Source of the DNA: Actinernus sp. WN-2022
Taxonomy: Eukaryota > Cnidaria > Anthozoa > Actiniaria > Actinernidae
DNA: 64,000 nucleotides
Direction: 5' to 3'
Assembly: GCA_030867875.1 (NCBI GenBank)
Contig: JAOWCC010000655.1
Coordinates: 9,384,269-9,448,268, forward strand
Below the pieces are notes generated by a model, which did not search any database, was not told the DNA's origin, and worked only from the letters and a program-made list of their open reading frames with translations. Positions 56,218 to 64,000 of this stretch are shown here, piece after piece (within the stretch, counting starts at the first letter, position 1; each line of letters opens with the position of its first letter). A program made the position numbers and the translations under genes.

Positions 56218-57008
56218 AGATGGAAAAGGACAACAACGGTTGCATATCCTGAGAACTGTCACTGCCGATTTATTCGTGGTAACTGTAACCGTTACGTTAC
56301 CCACTGAGCGTAGTGTAAAACTGTTCCCGGACTCGGCCGATCAAGCCTGCTCTTACAAATTTATTCATAACCCACTCCTGTCTAATATATAACAAATAAC
56401 ACAGTTTATAAAATGTTAATCCGTTCCAGAACTATTGCTATGGCTTGTTGGCCTTTTTCCCCGTTCGGCCCTGCATTTCAGCCGTGTCACGGCAGCAGTC
56501 ACACAACAGCATAAGCTGCTGTTTTCCATCGGCATTTCTCCTCACCATTTCTCCATGCAAAGTCACTTATTTAGACGTATTTCCATGCACTTATACCGTT
56601 AAAACGTTTTCATAACATATATACTGTTTAAGTTGTGTCATATAAAGCGTTCTAGAAGTACATAGGATGCGCCGAAATGCTGGTTTGAACATTTCTCCGT
56701 CGTAACGGTTAATAAATTCCAATTTTAGATGGAGTTTTATTTACAATGAGGGGTGAAATGAGCAAACTCTAAGTTGAAAGCCTGTATCACACAAAGTACT
56801 CAGTTCATCGTGTTCAGCGTCCAAAACTCATACTATAGAGCAAGTTTTCTAGGCTGGGGCTTGCAGTTACAGGCAGAAATCATCGTTTTGTGTTGGAGAA
56901 ATGAACGGAGAATTGTAGAGATGATCACTTCCGGCTACTGTCACGCGCGCTAAAAGTACAGTGAGTCCGTTACAACTGTTGCTTTTGCATTTTATTATTT
57001 GTTTTCGA

Positions 57009-57350
57009 CTACGATAGATATCTTTTTACATACAACCACCTTGATTTCGTCTTTAACATCAGAGCCATGTGATAGTGGTAGCGATTCGTTTCCAGATTTG
57101 GCACTTCAAGCTCTGCGTGAACCTCTAAAGAAACCAGCCATTGAATAACCTTGTTGTTATTTTGCTCCCATCCTTCGATAACGGCTTGGGCAAAGCTTTC
57201 TCTGTTGGGAAATTTCTCAGTGTCGGCCCTACTATAAGTCAGTAGATATATTGTTCGCTGAATTCGGCCCTCAAGCTCGGCATTATTAACACAGCTGATA
57301 TGAGTCGTGATCGAAAATTCGTTAGCCGTTTCAAAGTTTGGCACATGCAC
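57009..57350 (-). pseudogene. Rep-type HUH nuclease-like frame, copy 4
   Basis: Same protein as copy 1. Confidence 0.55.
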
Positions 57351-58079
57351 GGCTTTAAAAAATGAATATTCACCAGCTATTGTGACTTTGAAATCGTAAA
57401 TGTGTATCGGTATTAATAAATTTAGTAAAAATGTATTTAATTTTAGAATTTTATTTTTTAAAGCCGTAATTCTATATATTTTTTCATATGCACGCCACCC
57501 CTCCCCCCTACTTTTATGACGTCATATAGGCATGACGTCACCGTATGTATGGTCATATTAAGAATTTCATTTGGTGCCCATTTAGAGACAAAGGCGGCTC
57601 AAAAAAGCTGGCACAATCTACTGAAGCTAATTAAATGCCCTGGACGTGGGTGTCGTTCGCTCAGACATGTCTGAGGCGAGATGTTAGGTAGCTCACATGG
57701 TATAATTGTTAATAACGTCCAGGTAATTTAACGAAAACAGCTCAAAACGAGAGGGGGCAGTAAGCACTTGGTGGGAATACGGATGCGCTTGTCAATGCAA
57801 ATTTGATGAAAAAGCCCGATACCCCGGGTAAAATAATATCCGAGGGCGTATCCAAATATTTTACTTAATTGTTTTCGCACAATTAGATTCAGTGATCACA
57901 CTCAATGCTCAAAAAAGTGGATAAAGGGGATTCGTTTATGCTGTAGATGTATCCGTTTCTACTGTTTTCAGTATTAATTCCGGTGCAGCATTTGCGTTTC
58001 ATCAAATGTTCAAATTGTTTCATCAGTCTAGAAGCATGCGTGTTTCACAAAGCCCTTCAATCTATATATAGCTACTCAG

Positions 58080-58341
58080 TATAGAAACAGAATTCCACCG
58101 GATTCCGCCTCGCAGTGCTGATCTCAATCCGATAGAGAATTGTTTCAACATAATTAAGTCATCTTTAGAGAAAGACGCTATCAAACAGAAAATTACGCGC
58201 GAGTCGTTCGAGCAATTCAAAGCTCGTGTATCCCGGCATCTGAATAATATCCCACTACAGTTCGTTGACAACGCTGTTGAAAGCATGCCAAAAAGATTGC
58301 AGACTGTTGTAGAACAGAAGGGACATAGGACCAGATACTAA
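58080..58341 (+). pseudogene. Tc1-like transposase 3' exon, copy 5
   Basis: Identical to copy 1 by eye. Confidence 0.8.
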
Positions 58342-59132
58342 AGATGGAAAAGGACAACAACGGTTGCATATCCTGAGAACTGTCACTGCCGATTTATTCG
58401 TGGTAACTGTAACCGTTACGTTACCCACTGAGCGTAGTGTAAAACTGTTCCCGGACTCGGCCGATCAAGCCTGCTCTTACAAATTTATTCATAACCCACT
58501 CCTGTCTAATATATAACAAATAACACAGTTTATAAAATGTTAATCCGTTCCAGAACTATTGCTATGGCTTGTTGGCCTTTTTCCCCGTTCGGCCCTGCAT
58601 TTCAGCCGTGTCACGGCAGCAGTCACACAACAGCATAAGCTGCTGTTTTCCATCGGCATTTCTCCTCACCATTTCTCCATGCAAAGTCACTTATTTAGAC
58701 GTATTTCCATGCACTTATACCGTTAAAACGTTTTCATAACATATATACTGTTTAAGTTGTGTCATATAAAGCGTTCTAGAAGTACATAGGATGCGCCGAA
58801 ATGCTGGTTTGAACATTTCTCCGTTGTAACGGTTAATAAATTCCAATTTTAGATGGAGTTTTATTTACAATGAGGGGAGAAATGAGCAAACTCTAAGTTG
58901 AAAGCCTGTATCACACAAAGTACTCAGTTCATCGTGTTCAGCGTCCAAAATTCATACTATAGAGCAAGTTTTCTAGGCTGAGGCTTGCAGTTACAGGCAG
59001 AAATCATCGTTTTGTGTTGGAGAAATGAACGGAGAATTGTAGAGATGATCACTTCCGGCTACTGTCACGCGCGCTAAAAGTACAGTGAGTCCGTTACAAC
59101 TGTTGCTTTTGCATTTTATTATTTGTTTTCGA

Positions 59133-59474
59133 CTACGATAGATATCTTTTTACATACAACCACCTTGATTTCGTCTTTAACATCAGAGCCATGTGATAGT
59201 GGTAGCGATTCGTTTCCAGATTTGGCACTTCAAGCTCTGCGTGAACCTCTAAAGAAACCAGCCATTGAATAACCTTGTTGTTATTTTGCTCCCATCCTTC
59301 GATAACGGCTTGGGCAAAGCTTTCTCTGTTGGAAAATTTCTCAGTGTCGGCCCTACTATAAGTCAGTAGATATATTGTTCGCTGAATTCGGCCCTCAAGC
59401 TCGGCATTATTAACACAGCTGATATGAGTCGTGATCGAAAATTCGTTAGCCGTTTCAAAGTTTGGCACATGCAC
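59133..59474 (-). pseudogene. Rep-type HUH nuclease-like frame, copy 5
   Basis: One amino-acid change relative to the others (EKFSNR for EKFPNR). Confidence 0.55.
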
Positions 59475-59787
59475 GGCTTTAAAAAATGAATATTCACAAG
59501 CTATTGTGACTTTGAAATCGTAAATGTGTATCGGTATTAATAAATTTAGTAAAAATGTATTTAATTTTAGAATTTTATTTTTTAGAGCCGTAATTCTATA
59601 TATTTTTTCATATGCACGCCACCCCTCCCCCTACTTTTATGACGTCATATAGGCATGACGTCACCGTATGTATGGTCATATTAAGAATTTCATTTGGTGC
59701 CCATTTAGAGACAAAGACGGCTCAAAAAAGCTGGCACAATCTACTGAAGCTAATTAAATGCCCTGGACGTGGGTGTCGTTCGCTCAG

Positions 59788-60043
59788 ACAACCCCTGCCA
59801 TTTAAGTCGGACCTCTTCAGCAATTTCCGGCTATTTTTAACACAATCCCCCTCCCCCATTTCAATGTTGGTTTTCGACGGAAGACCGAAATGTTGCCTTT
59901 CTATCCCAACATTGTGAAGGGGGAGGGGGAACAAGCGAAGTCATAAAAAATGCCCGCGATGTGTCAGAGGAGTTCGTTCAGTGTTCGGAATAGCCTTATT
60001 TTGTCAGGCGGTCCGTACTTAAATGGCGAAGGTTGTCTGAGGC
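59788..60043. repeat. Foldback block of unit 6
   Basis: Same inverted ends and G-rich inner arm as units 1 and 4. Confidence 0.85.
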
Positions 60044-60445
60044 GAGATGTTAGGTAGCTCACATGGTATAATTGTTAATAACGTCCAGGGAATTTAACGA
60101 AAACAGCTCAAAACGAGAGGGGGCAGTAAGCACTTGGTGGGAATACGGATGCGCTTGTCAATGCAAATTTGATGAAAAAGCCCGATACCCCGGGTAAAAT
60201 AATATCCGAGGGCGTATCCAAATATTTTACTTAATTGTTTTCGCACAATTAGATTCAGTGATCACACTCAATGCTCAAAAAAGTGGATAAAGGGGATTCG
60301 TTTATGCTGTAGATGTATCCGTTTCTACTGTTTTCAGTATTAATTCCGGTGCAGCATTTGCGTTTCATCAAATGTTCAAATTGTTTCATCAGTCTAGAAG
60401 CATGCGTGTTTCACAAAGCCCTTCAATCTATATATAGCTACTCAG

Positions 60446-60707
60446 TATAGAAACAGAATTCCACCGGATTCCGCCTCGCAGTGCTGATCTCAATCCGATA
60501 GAGAATTGTTTCAACATAATTAAGTCATCTTTAGAGAAAGACGCTATCAAACAGAAAATTACGCGCGAGTCGTTCGAGCAATTCAAAGCTCGTGTATCCC
60601 GGCATCTGAATAATATCCCACTACAGTTCGTTGACAACGCTGTTGAAAGCATGCCAAAAAGATTGCAGACTGTTGTAGAACAGAAGGGACATAGGACCAG
60701 ATACTAA
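60446..60707 (+). pseudogene. Tc1-like transposase 3' exon, copy 6
   Basis: Identical to copy 1 by eye. Confidence 0.8.
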
Positions 60708-61498
60708 AGATGGAAAAGGACAACAACGGTTGCATATCCTGAGAACTGTCACTGCCGATTTATTCGTGGTAACTGTAACCGTTACGTTACCCACTGAGCG
60801 TAGTGTAAAACTGTTCCCGGACTCGGCCGATCAAGCCTGCTCTTACAAATTTATTCATAACCCACTCCTGTCTAATATATAACAAATAACACAGTTTATA
60901 AAATGTTAATCCGTTCCAGAACTATTGCTATGGCTTGTTGGCCTTTTTCCCCGTTCGGCCCTGCATTTCAGCCGTGTCACGGCAGCAGTCACACAACAGC
61001 ATAAGCTGCTGTTTTCCATCGGCATTTCTCCTCACCATTTCTCCATGCAAAGTCACTTATTTAGACGTATTTCCATGCACTTATACCGTTAAAACGTTTT
61101 CATAACATATATACTGTTTAAGTTGTGTCATATAAAGCGTTCTAGAAGTACATAGGATGCGCCGAAATGCTGGTTTGAACATTTCTCCGTTGTAACGGTT
61201 AATAAATTCCAATTTTAGATGGAGTTTTATTTACAATGAGGGGAGAAATGAGCAAACTCTAAGTTGAAAGCCTGTATCACACAAAGTACTCAGTTCATCG
61301 TGTTCAGTGTCCAAAATTCATACTATAGAGCAAGTTTTCTAGGCTGAGGCTTGCAGTTACAGGCAGAAATCATCGTTTTGTGTTGGAGAAATGAACGGAG
61401 AATTGTAGAGATGATCACTTCCGGCTACTGTCACGCGCGCTAAAAGTACAGTGAGTCCGTTACAACTGTTGCTTTTGCATTTTATTATTTGTTTTCGA

Positions 61499-61840
61499 CT
61501 ACGATAGATATCTTTTTACATACAACCACCTTGATTTCGTCTTTAACATCAGAGCCATGTGATAGTGGTAGCGATTCGTTTCCAGATTTGGCACTTCAAG
61601 CTCTGCGTGAACCTCTAAAGAAACCAGCCATTGAATAACCTTGTTGTTATTTTGCTCCCATCCTTCGATAACGGCTTGGGCAAAGCTTTCTCTGTTGGGA
61701 AATTTCTCAGTGTCGGCCCTACTATAAGTCAGTAGATATATTGTTCGCTGAATTCGGCCCTCAAGCTCGGCATTATTAACACAGCTGATATGAGTCGTGA
61801 TCGAAAATTCGTTAGCCGTTTCAAAGTTTGGCACATGCAC
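61499..61840 (-). pseudogene. Rep-type HUH nuclease-like frame, copy 6
   Basis: Same protein as copy 1. Confidence 0.55.
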
Positions 61841-62154
61841 GGCTTTAAAAAATGAATATTCACAAGCTATTGTGACTTTGAAATCGTAAATGTGTATCGG
61901 TATTAATAAATTTAGTAAAAATGTATTTAATTTTAGAATTTTATTTTTTAGAGCCGTAATTCTATATATTTTTTCATATGCACGCCACCCCTCCCCCCTA
62001 CTTTTATGACGTCATATAGGCATGACGTCACCGTATGTATGGTCATATTAAGAATTTCATTTGGTGCCCATTTAGAGACAAAGACGGCTCAAAAAAGCTG
62101 GCACAATCTACTGAAGCTAATTAAATGCCCTGGACGTGGGTGTCGTTCGCTCAG

Positions 62155-62399
62155 ACAACCCCTGCCATTTAAGTCGGACCTCTTCAGCAATTTCCGGCTA
62201 TTTTTAACACAATCCCCCTCCCCCATTTCAATGTTGGTTTTCGAGAAGACCGAAATGTTGCCTTTTCTATCCCAACATTGTGAAGGGGGAGGGGGAACAA
62301 GCGAAGTCATAAAAAATGCCCGCGATGTGTCAGAGGAGTTCGTTCAGTGTTCGGAATAGCCTTATTTTGTCAGGCGGTCCGTACTTAAATGGCGAAGGT
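62155..62399. repeat. Foldback block of unit 7
   Basis: Same inverted ends. One extra T in CCTTTTCTATCCC. Confidence 0.85.
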
Positions 62400-62811
62400 T
62401 GTCTGAGGCGAGATGTTAGGTAGCTCACATGGTATAATTGTTAATAACGTCCAGGGAATTTAACGAAAACAGCTCAAAACGAGAGGGGGCAGTAAGCACT
62501 TGGTGGGAATACGGATGCGCTTGTCAATGCAAATTTGATGAAAAAGCCCGATACCCCGGGTAAAATAATATCCGAGGGCGTATCCAAATATTTTACTTAA
62601 TTGTTTTCGCACAATTAGATTCAGTGATCACACTCAATGCTCAAAAAAGTGGATAAAGGGGATTCGTTTATGCTGTAGATGTATCCGTTTCTACTGTTTT
62701 CAGTATTAATTCCGGTGCAGCATTTGCGTTTCATCAAATGTTCAAATTGTTTCATCAGTCTAGAAGCATGCGTGTTTCACAAAGCCCTTCAATCTATATA
62801 TAGCTACTCAG

Positions 62812-63073
62812 TATAGAAACAGAATTCCACCGGATTCCGCCTCGCAGTGCTGATCTCAATCCGATAGAGAATTGTTTCAACATAATTAAGTCATCTTTAG
62901 AGAAAGACGCTATCAAACAGAAAATTACGCGCGAGTCGTTCGAGCAATTCAAAGCTCGTGTATCCCGGCATCTGAATAATATCCCACTACAGTTCGTTGA
63001 CAACGCTGTTGAAAGCATGCCAAAAAGATTGCAGACTGTTGTAGAACAGAAGGGACATAGGACCAGATACTAA
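62812..63073 (+). pseudogene. Tc1-like transposase 3' exon, copy 7
   Basis: Identical to copy 1 by eye. Confidence 0.8.
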
Positions 63074-63864
63074 AGATGGAAAAGGACAACAACGGTTGCA
63101 TATCCTGAGAACTGTCACTGCCGATTTATTCGTGGTAACTGTAACCGTTACGTTACCCACTGAGCGTAGTGTAAAACTGTTCCCGGACTCGGCCGATCAA
63201 GCCTGCTCTTACAAATTTATTCATAACCCACTCCTGTCTAATATATAACAAATAACACAGTTTATAAAATGTTAATCCGTTCCAGAACTATTGCTATGGC
63301 TTGTTGGCCTTTTTCCCCGTTCGGCCCTGCATTTCAGCCGTGTCACGGCAGCAGTCACACAACAGCATAAGCTGCTGTTTTCCATCGGCATTTCTCCTCA
63401 CCATTTCTCCATGCAAAGTCACTTATTTAGACGTATTTCCATGCACTTATACCGTTAAAACGTTTTCATAACATATATACTGTTTAAGTTGTGTCATATA
63501 AAGCGTTCTAGAAGTACATAGGATGCGCCGAAATGCTGGTTTGAACATTTCTCCGTTGTAACGGTTAATAAATTCCAATTTTAGATGGAGTTTTATTTAC
63601 AATGAGGGGAGAAATGAGCAAACTCTAAGTTGAAAGCCTGTATCACACAAAGTACTCAGTTCATCGTGTTCAGCGTCCAAAATTCATACTATAGAGCAAG
63701 TTTTCTAGGCTGAGGCTTGCAGTTACAGGCAGAAATCATCGTTTTGTGTTGGAGAAATGAACGGAGAATTGTAGAGATGATCACTTCCGGCTACTGTCAC
63801 GCGCGCTAAAAGTACAGTGAGTCCGTTACAACTGTTGCTTTTGCATTTTATTATTTGTTTTCGA

Positions 63865-64000
63865 CTACGATAGATATCTTTTTACATACAACCACCTTGA
63901 TTTCGTCTTTAACATCAGAGCCATGTGATAGTGGTAGCGATTCGTTTCCAGATTTGGCACTTCAAGCTCTGCGTGAACCTCTAAAGAAACCAGCCATTGA
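63865..64000 (-). pseudogene. Rep-type HUH nuclease-like frame, copy 7 (partial)
   Basis: Only the C-terminal part of the frame (HYH motif to stop) lies inside the window. Confidence 0.5.

Larger units (their letters stand above)
55300..57664 (+). repeat. Array unit 4 (long start, alpha end)
   Basis: 2365 bp with the foldback block at 55300-55543. It carries CCAGGTAATTT instead of CCAGGGAATTT near 55596, a variant shared with unit 5. Confidence 0.95.
57665..59787 (+). repeat. Array unit 5 (short start, beta end)
   Basis: 2123 bp, one base shorter because of a C-run deletion near 59625. Confidence 0.95.
59788..62154 (+). repeat. Array unit 6 (long start, beta end)
   Basis: 2367 bp. The foldback block at 59788-60043 has a small insertion (TTCGACGGAAGACC for TTCGAGAAGACC). 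Confidence 0.95.
62155..64000 (+). repeat. Array unit 7 (long start, cut by window end)
   Basis: Starts with the foldback block (62155-62399). Class beta markers follow (GGGGAGAAATG near 63606). The unit runs off the right edge, so the array is longer than seen. Confidence 0.95.

Overview
The window looks like a repeat-rich nuclear segment from an invertebrate animal, most likely an anthozoan cnidarian (coral or sea anemone). The evidence is AT-rich DNA, spliced genes with GT..AG introns, CR1/L2-like and Tx1-like non-LTR retrotransposons, piggyBac and Tc1-like DNA transposons, tRNA-derived SINEs, many TTAA- or TA-target MITEs, and a secreted chitin-binding/pentraxin lectin gene. There are no bacterial operons, rRNA genes or CRISPR arrays. 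The species assignment is inference; no database could be searched.

Layout: 1-2.3 kb holds a LINE 3' end, a foldback MITE, an NRF1/YY1-type promoter-like spot and a 0.3 kb tandem duplication. 2.3-5.2 kb is a complete two-exon piggyBac transposase gene on the minus strand. 5.9-8.1 kb has a direct-repeat pair enclosing five CRE sites, a GTATAC palindrome array and an ATATGGG repeat. 8.1-12.4 kb is two decayed minus-strand LINEs. 12.5-14.8 kb has an 18-bp hairpin, a 122-bp satellite and a three-exon coiled-coil gene predicted here by joining splice sites in phase. 15.6-17.8 kb is a young LINE with an open 632-aa RT frame. 18-21 kb is repeats and a LINE ORF1 fragment.

21.4-35.3 kb is a tandem segmental duplication in five units. 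Four units carry the same promoter plus signal-peptide exon. One downstream body (chitin-binding exon at 38582, pentraxin exons at 40465 and 41075) fits in phase to any of the four. Insertions into different units (SINEs, piggyBac-type and TA-type MITEs, a LINE fragment) give a relative chronology of the duplication.

41.5-47.7 kb is LINE debris: a CR1-like copy broken by two insertions, then a Tx1-like copy headed by seven 49/55-bp monomers. 48.7-64.0 kb is a head-to-tail array of seven near-identical 2.1/2.4-kb units running off the window. Each unit carries a 3' exon of a Tc1-like transposase on plus and a truncated Rep-type HUH-nuclease-like frame on minus. Units come in two linked classes that differ by a 241-bp foldback block. 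Host genes with good support are the pentraxin gene and, less surely, the coiled-coil gene; almost everything else is mobile DNA.
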